Source: Antedon mediterranea (Eukaryota > Echinodermata > Crinoidea > Comatulida > Antedonidae). From it: a DNA stretch of 64,000 bases. Under the pieces are notes generated by a model. It was not told the DNA's origin. It did no database searches and saw nothing but the letters and a program-made list of their open reading frames with translations. Shown piece by piece: positions 21,886 to 32,945 of the stretch; within the stretch, counting starts at the first letter, position 1, and each line of letters starts with the position of its first letter. The stretch lies in NCBI RefSeq assembly GCF_964355755.1, contig NC_092673.1, positions 9,865,001-9,929,000 on the forward strand, given 5' to 3'. A program made the position numbers and the translations under genes.

Positions 21886-22171
21886 TGTTAATTATAACAT
21901 AGACAATGATCTATAACATAGACAACATGACTATAACATAGAAAATGATCCCAACCACGCTTATAACAGTTTTCATGATAGATTTAGCACCCTCTACAAT
22001 GATAGTATTAAAACTGTTCGACGTAAACATAACCTCATTAAAGAAACTACAAAGCCATGGATAACCCATGGGCTAATGAAATCCATCGATACCAGAAACA
22101 AATTATATAAAAAATACCTTAAATCTGGTAAACAAAAGGACAGAGATAAGTATACTCAACATAGGAACAAA

Positions 22172-23142
22172 CAGTGGTGGCGCCAGTGGGGGGGCTACGG
22201 GGGGGCTCTAGCCCCCTCGTCGGGGAGCCTAGCCCCCCGTCGGGGAACACGGGTACTTTTTGTCGGGGAATATAATATACAGTAAAAAACGTTCGCGTTC
22301 ACTTCATACAGCTTCAGCGCCTAGAAAACCACGACGTTCCATTGACCGTGAGAGTACGTCAGAGGGCTATTATGCACTTTTATGCATTCATTATTGCCAG
22401 CGATCTAACTTACTACTAAACATTAGCTAGGTACGCACTTGTCTGGCGGTATCCCTTTGTACGAATCGTTCAACGTTGGGTTGAGACGCGTGATATCAAG
22501 TTCCATCCAGGGACCAAAATGTGTACTGTAGTTATTTTCCAGGCGCAGTTTACCGACGGTTACGTCGTGTACTGTGTCGACGTACGCTACACTACAGCAA
22601 AAACGAATTAAGTTAATTGTTCGTATGTTCACCAATCTTTTAATTTACTTAGCTCAGCCCCAACAATAAAGCTGGTCATATTTCGAAGTACAAGAAGTGC
22701 ATTTTCCGGGACCTAACATCTCTATTTTTTTTTCTACATTTCTTAGCTCAGTCACAACCATGATAGGGACTTATATATTTTGTTTCATGTTTTGAAGTAT
22801 AATAAGTCCAATTTCCGGGACCTCCAACTCTATTTTTCTAAATTTTCTTTGAACTTTTATTTTTTAAATTGAAAAATATGGATTGAAACAGTCATCGCGC
22901 ATCGTTTTTTTGCACGCAGTATTTTATTTATGCATTATAAAAAATGGAAAAAATGGCTACCCTAAATCTGATTAAAATGAACTCAAATGACGCTAGAACG
23001 CATTGCTTCCGGGGGCTTCGCCCCCTGGACCCCCACCGGGGGCCCTTGGCGGCCCCCAGCCTAGTGATGCTCGCTTTGCTCGCATAGCCCCCTCGTCGGG
23101 GAATGTAGCCCCCGCGTCGGGAAGATCCTTGCGCCACCCCTG
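22172..23142. mobile_element. Non-autonomous hAT transposon (971 bp)
   Basis: The terminal inverted repeats are CAGTGGTGGCGCCAG at the left and GCGCCACCCCTG at the right (reverse complement CAGGGGTGGCGC). An exact 8-bp target duplication, GGAACAAA, lies at 22164-22171 and 23143-23150; both features define hAT elements. Sub-terminal GC-rich blocks (CTAGCCCCCTCGTCGGGGA and similar, 22200-22260 and 22990-23130) mirror each other. The AT-rich interior has no transposase; its short ORFs are not protein-like. Removing the element and one repeat restores the L2-like reading frame. Confidence 0.93.
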
Positions 23143-23150
23143 GGAACAAA

Positions 23151-25018
23151 ATTACCAATTTACTTCGTATAACAAAAAAGAAATATTTTTCTGATAAATT
23201 TAATCTTTATAAACACGATATTCAAAAAACTTGGCAAACAATCAATAATGTACTGGGAAAAAATTCTAGAAAACCTCTGCCCTCGTATTTTTTACATAAC
23301 AATTCTAAAATTTTAGATCCTCAACAAATTACCTCTAAATTTAATGACTACTTTATTAACATAGGCCCTAAACTTGTCAACAATATTAAAACATCAACTA
23401 TCAATAATAATACTGATTTTACTACCTCTCTTTCTCAACCATTGAACAATTCTCTTTTTTTAACCCCGGTTACTGAAAATGAAGTAATCAATATGATTTA
23501 TGGACTCCAAAATAAAAAATGCCCTGGTTTCGATGGCTTTTCAAACAAAATTATCAAATATATTTCTTACTCCATATGCAAACCACTTACCCATATTTTT
23601 AATAGTTTACAAACTGGTATTTTCCCTGATTTACTAAAAATTGGTTGTTCCGATTTATAAAAAAGATGATGTTCATCATTTTAGTAAACTATAGACCAAT
23701 TTCCTTACTTCCTGTCTTAATTTATATTAGATTCTCGTCCTTTTTAACAAGCACAATATATTATTTGAACATCAGTATGGATTTAGGAAAAACTTCTCAA
23801 CTGATCTTGCTTTATTAGACATTTATGATAATATAACTAAAGCCCTAAGTAATGATACATTTACTATTGGACTTTTCCTTGACTTGTCAAAGGCATTTGA
23901 CACCATTAACCATGATATCCTATATAAACTTAGACATTATGGAGTCAGAGGCCTTCCTCTTCAACTCATTACAAGTTATCTATCTAATCGTTACCAATTT
24001 ACCTCTGTCAATTCCTTTATTTCTAGTTACTCACTTATTACATGTGGAGTTCCCCAAGGCTCAATCTTAGGCCCACTTTTATTTTCTATTTTCATTAACG
24101 ACATACCCTCCAGCTCTAGAATACTCAAATTTATTCTTTTTGCCGACGATACTAACATATTTTATTCACATTCTAATCTTAACACTTTATTTAATATCAT
24201 AAACAATGAACTTTGTAACATATCAAACTGGTTAAAATGCAACAAATTAATTCTTAACATATCCAAAACCAATTACATTATTTTTTCAAAACCTAAAGCC
24301 AAAACAAAAACAGATAAAAATATATACATTGACAAAATGCTAATTAACCATGTTCATGAAATCAAGTTCCTTGGTGTCACTATTGACTCAAATTTGACAT
24401 GGAAGCAACATATTAATACAACCAGTAGCTTGATTGCTAGAAACATAGGTATAATTAACAAACTTAAACATCTACTCCCTCAACAAATCCTACTCACATT
24501 ATACATATGTCTTAGTTTTACCTTATCTTTCATATATTAATTTAAGTTGGGCCGTTACCTTAGATAAGTTCGATACATTGTGCCCATGGCTAGTAATGAG
24601 ACTACCCATATTGACTGCTTGTTCAAATTACAAAAACGTGCTTTACGTATTTGTGCAGGGCAATCTTATAGATCACATTCGAAATTACTTTTTTATAAGC
24701 TAACGTTCTAAACATTTATGATTTGATTAAGCTTCAGATAGCTCTATTTATGTTCCGCTTATCTAAAAATATCTTGCCTTTTCATATAAGTTCTCTATTT
24801 TCAAAAACTGCTGATGGTCATACACATACTGTAACACTAGAAGTTTGATAAATAATTTTATTCCTGATAAGTCGTTTTATAAGCCCCGTCGTCACTCTGT
24901 TTTTTATGTTGGACCTAAGCTCTGGAGAGTTATCTCACAAGAGTTAAAAAGAAAATGTACAGTCTCTAGTTTTAAATACAACTACAAAAAGCTTTTAGTC
25001 TCTGAATATAATAAATAA
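23151..25018 (+). pseudogene. L2-like LINE ORF2: reverse transcriptase and C-terminus
   Basis: The blocks in order are KKKYFSDKFNLYKHD, KKCPGFDGFSNKIIKYIS, VVPIYKKDD plus NYRP-type remnant (frameshift near 23640-23690), HQYGFRKNFSTDLALLDI, LFLDLSKAFDTINHDILYKL (motif A), CGVPQGSILGPLLFSIFIND (motif B), FILFADDTNIFY (FADD), EIKFLGVTIDSNLTWKQHI, FKLQKRALRICAG and a PKLWRVISQELK end. A deletion of about 25 codons after SLLPVL and several frameshifts (about 23640, 23740, 24540, 24700, 24840) inactivate it. The longest intact piece, 23884-24540, covers the catalytic core. Confidence 0.88.
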
Positions 25019-25599
25019 TTTATTAGTACTTAAATACTACGTATTTATTATTATTATTAACTTATTATTACTTGTGCAAATGCTAAAGTTTAAAACACTT
25101 ATGATTCATTTTAATAACTTATACTCTGTTTTTCTTATTTATTTACTTTTTAAATTTTTTATTTTACTTATGTATTTTTACTTCTTATTTTATATTCTTA
25201 CTATGTATTAATTACTCGTCATACTTGATAATGTTTATTGTATCTTTTCTGGTGGGTAAGCCTTAAAGTTCTTTGAACTTATATGCCCACCAGCCACACA
25301 TCTTTCTTGTATATATATATGTTTATTGTTACTTAATTATCATATTCATTTTGTGTGGAAAATCAATAAAAAACAAACAAAAACATCCAACTCACTGAAT
25401 GATGTCCAGTAGGCCTACATTCTATATGGTAGTGCTCTAACTGCACAGCATTCATAGTCTTTGATGATTATGAAAGCGGCTCATCCACCAAAGACGGCGC
25501 ACATGGTAAGGCGGGTCAGGTGGTAGTATCCCTGTAAATTTTACAAAATAGGATCACTTTCTGTAACAAACAACAATTTATAAATCTTCGTAATTAGTA

Positions 25600-26279
25600 T
25601 TTGAACAAAATGGCAATGAGTGAATGCAGCTGCTGATGCAGATGTTATTTCGGATAGTACAAAAAACCATTGAATCAGCAAACAGGAAAACATCTGTCAT
25701 TATCCGATGATACGGATCTATCTGGTGCTCCTCTGCAGTCAAGCATTTAAAACATCTTGTGATATTCTTTAGACTGGAACTGAGATACTGGATTATCAAA
25801 CTGGTTCAAACAGTACTTTTGAGAGACATCTGTGATAACCTTCTGTTTGCTCATGCGAAACTGGTGACAAAACATCCAGAGCTCTAAAAAAAGCTTGTCA
25901 TTGCACTTATTTCTGACGTTATGCTGTAGTCTTCAGATGCAAACAAGCTACAAAGGATGACATTGTGGTTGCTAGAGAAAATGATTTAGTGTGTCTGTAC
26001 AATGGACGACCTGGACAACGTGGAATGCCTTTGACTCCATCCCATCTACAAGTACAACCTCGCATACTGTATATAACTTCATAATCGTACCACAACCAAG
26101 GTACATAACATCATGTTCAAGTTCAAGTTCAAGTTATCTTTTGCAATGGAGTGGGGTTGATATGTGTACCGAGGATTGGGGATGGAAGATCAGATGATGG
26201 AAACATGGTTCCTCTACACACAGACTTAAAGCCAGCACCTGAGTATCTCCTTGAAGCCTTCATAACTACATGTGGTGAA
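25600..26279 (+). pseudogene. Decayed copy of the uncharacterised invertebrate family seen at 10.3 kb (C-terminal part)
   Basis: Across shifting frames the plus strand gives TIESANRKTSVIIR followed by DTDL, then LVCLYNGRPGQ, then DWGWK, and finally DDGNMVPLHTDLKPAPEYLL EAFITTCGEC. The frame resumes beyond the hAT at 30379. I recall a DDTDLL-type nuclease-like block, then W.W...dG...P..T...PAP..LL......C.C, in the same long uncharacterised proteins as the 10.3-kb segment. Function is unknown. The hAT-like element inserted into the codons for TCGEC, so the family copy is older than the transposon. Confidence 0.4.
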
Positions 26280-26776
26280 CAGCCCTCGAAATTGGGACGA
26301 AATGACCTCGGCAAAAAAATGCCGACGTAAACGAAGCCCACCTCGGCAACACGTCGGCATTTTTTTTGTTCAGCCCCCAAAGCTATTTTTAGTACACCTA
26401 TTCAATCACACACACATTAACTGTACTGTATCTAAAAATAGCTGTGTTGATAATGTACAGTGCATTTGCGGCGCGGCTTGCATGCTCTCTAAATAAAACC
26501 ACGCAAACAAAAGAACCCTTGTAGCCAATCACAAAAGGATCTGCTGATCATCATCCAATGACGATTACGCGGCTGTAATAATAATATAGAACTGAAAACC
26601 ATGACAACCATGTATTTCACACGATGGTGAAATGGAGTGTAAAAAGAGACGAACAACGTTGATATTTACTTCTTTTTATATTTTTAATTATTGTCAAATG
26701 AAAACAAGCCTGGTACATGTAGGTACTGTTTTGGTGTACAAAAATACAAAATGATATAAACTAGGCCTAGGCCTGC

Positions 26777-29272
26777 TTAGAACTCATCGCCTGATGACGA
26801 ATCCGTCCATTCTTCTTCGGATTCGGATGGGCCATCGTCGCCAACGACATCCACTGCAGTGACATGATCGCCGTCTTCGCCAGTTCGCCGTTTTTTTGTG
26901 GCGTGACCATCTAGACGGCGAGCACGTTTGCGGACTTCCCCAGAACGATGAACCGATAGGAACAGCTCAATGGCCCTGTTGTATCGTGTTGGATCGTAGT
27001 CCCTATCGGCCCTTAATCTAAGGATGTCATTAAGGGTGTCGTTGGACAACGATTGGCGTTCTTTTGAAAAAATTCGCCATAAAAAAGAAAAAACTCTCTC
27101 CGTTTCAGCATTGCCAATTGGTAAAGAAATACACAACTCAACAATGTGCAAAATATTGACAATGCCAAGTGACTGCTTCATGTTGAAAATTTGTGGCCAA
27201 ACTTTGGATGGAGAACTAATTTTGAAAAACTTTAAAATATGATTGTGCAAAATGTCTACTTCTGTATACAATTTGGTCAGAATACAGCCGTTTGCTTCTA
27301 GCAATGGCTTGTACTTATCGACTATCACTTTCACATTATCGTAAATAGATTCGCTCTCCTTATATCTGTAATTCTTGGTGTTTAGAACCTCTGCAACGGC
27401 AACAAAAACATCGTCAGTTGTGATCGAACTTAAGCGGTCTTTGAATGCGTTTACTAATTTGTAAAGGATTTTCCGGACTTCTGCCAAGTTTTGTTGTTTT
27501 GCTCGAATTAGGTTGCCCTTAACGAGGTAGCCACGGAACATATATGTCATATGCCCATCATCGCCCTCGGCTTGATGACGTGTAAGTCTCTCTTGGATTA
27601 CAGGGTTCTCATCAACGATTACATCTTTCAGGATTTGAGAAGTTGTGGGGAAATACGTATCATTTTGAAAAACGGACGTGTCATTTTCGTGGACAATTTG
27701 AGATAATTTTGATGTTTGTGAAAGAACGGATGTTGTGATAGAAATTAGGTCGGGCAAGATTAGATCTGTTGATTGCAGTGATTTTGTGAGTGGGGTCAGG
27801 TATTTCAAGATATCTAGCTTAATTGAATTGAATATTATATGATTTAATTTTGTGATGTTGTTTGTGATTCCTTGTAGTTTGGGGCGAAGATTTTTCATGG
27901 TTGTGTTAGTGGGTTGGGCGATTTGGTTGTTGCAATAACTAATTAATATAGGAAGATTGTGCATGTATGATGACAATCCAGCAGCTTGATGCTCTGTCCA
28001 CCTGGTTCCATTAGGTCGCTTGTATTTGCGGTAGACCTGTCCGATGTGTTGCGAGTGTTGTTTGAAAAGTCGCCATCGGAGATTTGCCCGTTTAAATAAA
28101 CTATACGTCGAATTGACGTCTTCTTGGCTCTCGGTGTTGAGGTCACTTATGCCAAACGCATCTCTAATGGCCAGCTCAACCCTGTGCGAAGGACAGTGAG
28201 TAAAAGTATAGTGATCCCCGATTTCCTCTTTTATTAGTCTGTATACAAATGATGAAAAAAAAAATTAATTATTTACAATTGAATAAATATTCTGTTTTTT
28301 ATTTTAGACATACTGTATTAATTAGGCTACTACTATAATTTATACTGTTGATTATTTATTTGAATTAGTAAAGAATTTATAAGTCTATCACTACTAAAAT
28401 TACCCGTGTAGTTTCAAGTTGACGGCTGCACCGTCACTGCACATGCCCAACTCTTTCAATTTTCTATTGAACATAAAATTCATCTTGACAAACGATGAGT
28501 CAAGAGCATCCTTTAGACCTTCAGCGGTTGTGTTACTCGGCTCTTCCAGTGTCATAACATTAAAGGTGGGAACACCGAAAGCAGCAGTCTTAATTAGAAA
28601 TAACTCTTTCTCATCCATGGTTTTTGCACTGCTGCTTCCGTCGTTAAGAATACTGTAGTAATTTGCTTTATTGTTGTTTAGTGGTTCGGTAATCTTTTCT
28701 AACTTTAAACTTTCACTAATATAGAACACGATTTCTCTACACGACTTATCATTTATGTACCCGGTTCCAAGATCCACTCCATGATATTTTTTTTCAAATT
28801 CGGCCATATCAGCATAGAATTTGAATGATTTGGCATTGCCAACTAAGAAATGCGCCAATTGAAATTTTTTTTGTAGTTGATTGTGTTGTTTAAGTGACAT
28901 TCCCTGAAGGTATGGCATCAAAGTATTTGGTTTGGACGCTCCAGAGCTCTCGGCGCTACGAGAGGTTTCCATTGGTGTTTCTTTCATTTTATTTAACTCT
29001 ATGAGTCTTAACACAGAAATTTCATGAGCCCTGCTTTTTTTAACATGATCTTGAAAATTGTTCTTTTTAATTGTCGAAGTTCCTCGGGCAAAACAATCAG
29101 GCTTAACGGCACCAGTACGGGCTTGCATCGAGGGTGTCTCTTCGCAAATTTCACAAAACTCGCGGCATGTTTTGCACCATATTTTTGTAACAATGTCATC
29201 CTCGTCGACATCGTATCCTAAGCAGTCGAACCCCCACTTTAAAACAACTTTTTTAGAAGGCATAATCTGCAA
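26777..29272 (-). CDS. hAT-family transposase, two exons, uninterrupted
   Basis: Exon 1 is 29272-28404 and exon 2 is 28238-26777; the intron 28403-28239 (165 bp) begins GTAATT and ends TTGTATACAG. Splicing keeps the frame and gives 776 codons plus stop. The second ATG (29263, MPSKK) may be the true start, because TTTATATTGCAG just upstream looks like the acceptor of a 5' UTR intron. Residues about 30-95 form a BED-like finger (WCKTC ... DHVKKSRAH). LGMCSDGAAVN carries the first catalytic Asp. FTHCPSHRVELA is the hAT C..H block, and NGTRWTEHQAAGL is another conserved block. LPIGNAETERVFSFLWRIFS is the C-terminal dimerisation domain with the catalytic Glu. The tail is acidic and nuclear-signal-like. 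It resembles the ZNF862/KIAA1586-type hAT lineage. It cuts and pastes its own element. Confidence 0.9.
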
Positions 29273-30284
29273 TATAAATATTCCATAAAATCAAATAAAA
29301 GGCCTACACATACACCATACAGTGATCGAATCAAAAGACGTTTATTCATTATAATTTTTATACAAATAAATGTTTTAATTAAATCAATCGATTACATAAA
29401 TAATATGACATTAACATTAAATATAGACCCTATATATTTGTTTGTTGTTACCAATTAACATTAATTGTAGTATATTTTAATTGATAGACATGGGATGGGG
29501 GCCGTGTTATTATTATAATTAAAAAAATAATAAGGCAGCCTAATAGCAGTAGTATTGGTGATAATCTTACGTTATCAAACAATATAACGCTATACAATGA
29601 TGAAACAACTCACCAATCAGAAAGAAGGATTTAAGTAGATTATTAACTAGTAGTAAAAAGCCTTGAATGGTTTAATTGTGTACACACACGCACCGCTTGC
29701 TAAAGTCACGTGATATCCGCTGGCGGTTTTCAATCCCAAATACAAGTTGGACTCTTCCATTCTCTCAGCAGGACACCATAATAATAAGAAATAAACTGAC
29801 AATACAACTATAATGTTTTAAATATTTATTGACTGTTAATTCATATTACAACTTTTAACGGTACATGTTCAAATGAAAATTGATAAAAGTAATCAAGAAT
29901 TGTAGTATGACTTCTTAAGAAATAAAATAATCACAGCAGAAAAACCGGAATCTACCAAGTAACAATAAGTCATGTGATTTGTCATGCCTCACTAAACTCA
30001 CATCACACGAGACGATAGAGAGAGACTGAGCGTAGTTCGTTGTTGTTGTAAACGCCGGAGCGGTCGCTGGCCTCGCCTCTCTCTCTTCGGCCCTATCTTG
30101 TGTGTAAAATAAAACCAGTGTAGGCCTAGGCCTAATAATAACTCCAACGTACAAACATATTAAGATATATTTAATTCACTTGTAACGAAGGTAAATTTAA
30201 AAAAAACTGTAAGGCATAAAACTATTTATTTGCTGTGTATGTGGTAGCCTTGATTTTACTCCAAGGCTTAAATCAATAAAAAGA
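29273..30284 (-). other. Presumed promoter and 5' UTR region of the hAT element
   Basis: 1 kb upstream of the transposase inside the element. It is AT-rich near the gene and more GC-rich near 30000-30110. GTCTCGTGTGATGTGAGTTT (about 30015 down to 29996 on the minus strand) contains a good donor-like GTGAGT that could pair with the acceptor next to 29273. This is inference only; no TATA box is certain. Confidence 0.3.
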
Positions 30285-30378
30285 GCCTCGGCAAATCAAT
30301 GCCGTGGTAAGCTAGCAGGACCTCGGCATTTACCTCGGCATTGCCGAATGCCGAGGTAAATTTCGCGGGCTGGGTGAA

Positions 30379-30480
30379 TGCAACGGCATTGCACTGTACT
30401 GATACCCGAACAAGAAAGTGATACTGATGACATAGTTGTGAGTCCTTTTCTATTTGAAGGATTAAACAATATCATCCCAC
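30379..30480 (+). pseudogene. Continuation of the decayed family copy after the hAT insertion
   Basis: After the GGTGAA duplication, TGCAACGGCATTGCACTGTA continues the TCGEC frame as CNGIALY before a TGA. It is too short and degraded to say more. Confidence 0.3.
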
Positions 30481-30544
30481 ACGGGGCAATTCAAATAAAA
30501 TGGTCTGGATTAAAATGATCTTACAAAATATACAAAAATATCAC

Positions 30545-31216
30545 AATACACAGTACAATATAACAAGAGTCAAAGTTCAAGAATTTAAGAGTCGGGTGGC
30601 AACTGGCAAAAAAGAATTTCTTTTACGGTGTGTTATGCCGGCCATCACAGAAGGAAGATAAGCTACGAAGTTGACAACCTATTAATTTAGAACTTAAATT
30701 AACAATTCTTTGTAGTGAGTTTCTCTCTTTGACCCTAAGACTAAAAAACCAGCAGTAAGTGAAACAGTTAAAACATTCTCAATAAAGGAATTTTAAAAAA
30801 CCCTGAGAATTACTTTATCGACATTAAAATGGTTCAGCTTCCTTAACAGATAAAGTCTCTGGTGCCCTTTCTTTACTATTGCCTCTGTATTTAATTCCCA
30901 GCTGAGATTGTCCTAGGTATTTAAAGGAATGGACAATTTTGCTGGTTTGTCATTTATGAGGGATACCAGAGGGCTGCGTCCTTTCTCCTTCCTAAAATCT
31001 ACAATCATCTCCTTGGTTTTGGTCACATTGAGTTCCATCTAATGCAGAACCATGACCGTCCTGTGAATTTTTAAGGAGAGACAGCAAGACAGTGTCGTCA
31101 GCAAATTTGACAAGATGACTGTCCTGTTTGCTGCGACAGTCATCCGTGTATATAATATACAGGAGAGGAGAGAGGACGCAACCATGGGGAGATCCAATAC
31201 TTGTCATTACGTACAT
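30545..31216 (-). pseudogene. Rex1-like LINE reverse transcriptase fragment
   Basis: The minus strand encodes IGSPHGCVLSPLLYIIYTDD (motif B; Q changed to H), then HLVKFADDTVLLSLL (FADD active site). After frame shifts it gives KKGHQRLYLLRKLNHFNVDK and FIENVLTVSLT. The 'GCVLSPLLY..YT.D' and 'KK..QRLYFLRKL..F' blocks are typical of Rex1/Babar LINEs. The 5' part (endonuclease, motif A) is absent and several stops interrupt the thumb. The 3' boundary near 30545 is approximate. Confidence 0.75.
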
Positions 31217-31369
31217 TCGTTGATACTAAAATCATCAAAAATTTATCTATAGTAAATCATGAGTTGATTCCAAATTATCAAGACTCATTAATTAATCAGC
31301 AATAGTACATACCACTAATGAATTTCAATATTCTTCTAGCTAGCATAATTTTTCCTATTTCATGACGAT

Positions 31370-32240
31370 ACAATAGGTACAGGAAAAACATTATTTGCAC
31401 CAAATACTTCCAATATATAAATAAACATAATTTAGTTTTACGCTATTTTAAGAAAATTTGAGTTTTCGTAAGGTCACTGACCTCTATAGTTACATAACAA
31501 CTGTTGTATCAATTAGCTTTTAGAGGAAGAAATACATATTATACACATTTGTAGTTATTTAGATGTTATTGGCAGGCATAAATGTTACCTCTAAACACAA
31601 GTTTCATCAAATGCATCGGCAATTATGGAATAAGACATTGCAGTTAATAATTTTGTTAGGAAAAATTTGAGTTTTTGTAAGAAAAAATGTGAGTTTTTGT
31701 AAAAGGTCAATGACCTTTTGACCTCTAGTTACGTATAACTGTTCTATTAATTGTTTTTTTAATGTATATTAGTAGGATATATATAATATACACATTGGTA
31801 CTAAAGCTATTTAGATATGATTATAAAACAATGGATTATAGGCATAAACGCTACCCCCTACCACAAAATTGTTTACATTACATTTGATCAAGAATCAATT
31901 TCAATAAGAATAGTACATCATTACTTTTAAAATTCTTCTAGTTAACATCATGCTTCCTATTTTATATATCGATAGGTACAGAAAAAACACAATTTTGATT
32001 AAATTCATCCACAATTATGGCATACGATATTACAGTTCATCATTTTTTTATGGAAAAAAATGAGTTTTTGTAAAAGGTCTATAACCTTTTGACCTAGTTA
32101 TATAAATAGGTGTTGTATTTGTTTTTTTAAATTGCATATTAGAAAAAATTATATATTCTACACATTGATATCAAGATTATTGAGATTGGATTATAAAACC
32201 ACAAGTTATGGCATAAATGTTACCCCCTACCCTAAAAATA
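31370..32240. repeat. Three diverged tandem copies of a roughly 250-380 bp unit
   Basis: Each copy shows, in order, (T)GAGTTTT(T/C)GTAA, GGTC..TGACCT or ACCTTTTGACCT, a TTACGTATAAC- or TTATATAA-like word, ATATNATACACATT or TATTCTACACATTG, GGCATAAATGTTACC or GGCATAAACGCTACC, then GCATACGATATTACAGTT- or AAGACATTGCAGTT-like words. Starts are near 31440, 31665 and 32045. No protein is encoded. Confidence 0.6.
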
Positions 32241-32293
32241 TTTACGGAATAAAATCGCTATATAGTTGTTGAGATTACGTTAAAAATAATGTG

Positions 32294-32416
32294 TTCCAAT
32301 GCTTCAATTTTCGGTGACTTTTAATATCTCATTCTAAAGTACATTTGGAATGAAAAAATCAATGTTTCGTTACTATTGCAATTTGTGGTGGGTTTACTTC
32401 TAAATATCACTAGATT
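32294..32416 (-). repeat. Second copy of the dispersed repeat at 9680-9795
   Basis: Its reverse complement shows AGTCAATCTAGTGATAT, ACCCACCACAAATTGCAATA, then TTAAAAGTCACCGAAAATTG and GAAGCATTGG. It directly follows the tandem units above, so those may belong to the same unknown element. Confidence 0.65.
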
Positions 32417-32739
32417 GACTGGACTATTATTGCATTTGATGTAGGGAAACTTTGGAGGCGCAGTTGTTCGTCTTCGCGTACGATGTTGAGTGTCCATCGT
32501 CAATCACAAATTAATTACACGTAAAAATTTAAGCAAAGTACAAATTGTTATACATTCTCAGAAAAGCAATGTCGAGGTTCAATAATTTTTTCTATAGTGG
32601 TGATTTGACTGAAGATTCCAGCATTTTTATACGTGAATATATTATATAAATCCAAAGGCAAATTACTGAAAAAATGACAATGCTATGGGTATCAGTGGCT
32701 GGATCTCAATGGAGATACAAAAAAAAAAGCTAAATCAAA

Positions 32740-32815
32740 ACGATAATTAAAACAGCCAGAAAAGTTAGCAGAGCTTTCGGGCAACACTAGCCCTTCATCA
32801 GATATATACCGTATA
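32740..32815 (-). ncRNA. Penelope-type fragment with a hammerhead-like core
   Basis: On the minus strand, CTGATGA (32795-32801) is followed by one extra A, stem GGGC/GCCC with a 7-nt loop, then GAAA (32775-32778) and a possible tiny stem AGC-TCT-GCT before TAA. CUGANGA, stem II and GAAA in this order are the conserved core of hammerhead ribozymes, which Penelope-like elements are known to carry. The extra A before stem II and the lack of a visible stem I (a TA microsatellite lies there) argue against activity. It could also be plain repeat sequence. Confidence 0.4.
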
Positions 32816-32817
32816 TA

Positions 32818-32945
32818 TATATATTTTTATCTGTATTTATTGTTAACCATTTTTGATGTTGTATTGTTTAATGTTTCAAACCCATTAGTGGCGGTATCTA
32901 TCGCTGTTGGTTTTGATTGAATAAAATAGAATAAAAATCATGTAC
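32818..32945 (+). mobile_element. LINE-like 3' end, copy 1
   Basis: ACCATTTTTGATGTTGTATT, CAAACCCATTAGTGGCGGTA, TCGCTGTTGGTTTTGATTG and an AATAAAATAGAATAAAAAT tail closely match 33752-33900. An A-rich AATAAA-type tail suggests the 3' end of a retrotransposon of unknown type, 5'-truncated to about 125 bp. It starts directly at a TA microsatellite. Confidence 0.6.

Larger units (their letters stand above)
20888..25384 (+). mobile_element. 5'-truncated L2-like LINE, split by two later insertions
   Basis: The host element begins inside the endonuclease (IFYSDISDHFPVFSLI, 20895-20945). It is interrupted at about 21065-21885 by an opposite-strand LINE fragment, resumes at about 21940 (YNDSIKTVRRKHNLI), is interrupted again at 22172-23142 by a hAT-N element, and continues from 23151 to a stop at 25018. 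The 3' UTR ends near 25384 in AATAAAAAACAAACAAAAA. Joining the flanks of each insertion gives a continuous reading frame at the hAT site. The hAT insertion therefore happened inside an already integrated copy. Confidence 0.85.
26280..30372 (-). mobile_element. Complete, possibly autonomous hAT-like DNA transposon (4093 bp)
   Basis: Left end CAGCCCTCGAAATT and right end (reverse complement) CAGCCCGCGAAATT form terminal inverted repeats starting with CAG. GGTGAA is duplicated exactly at 26274-26279 and 30373-30378. hAT elements usually make 8-bp duplications, but 5- and 6-bp hAT groups are known, so this fits a 6-bp group. Sub-terminal CCTCGGCA / TGCCGAGG words occur several times at both ends (26308-26360 and 30285-30355) and are candidate transposase-binding sites. 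A single two-exon transposase fills the minus strand. Confidence 0.88.

Noticed and set aside
22076-23194. Several short ORFs within the hAT-N (for example Gly/Pro-rich 22928-23158)
   Set aside because: They translate GC-rich sub-terminal repeats; the element is non-coding.
29915-30154. 79-codon minus-strand ORF upstream of the hAT transposase
   Set aside because: Lies in the presumed 5' region; not in a plausible splice frame and no similarity recognised.
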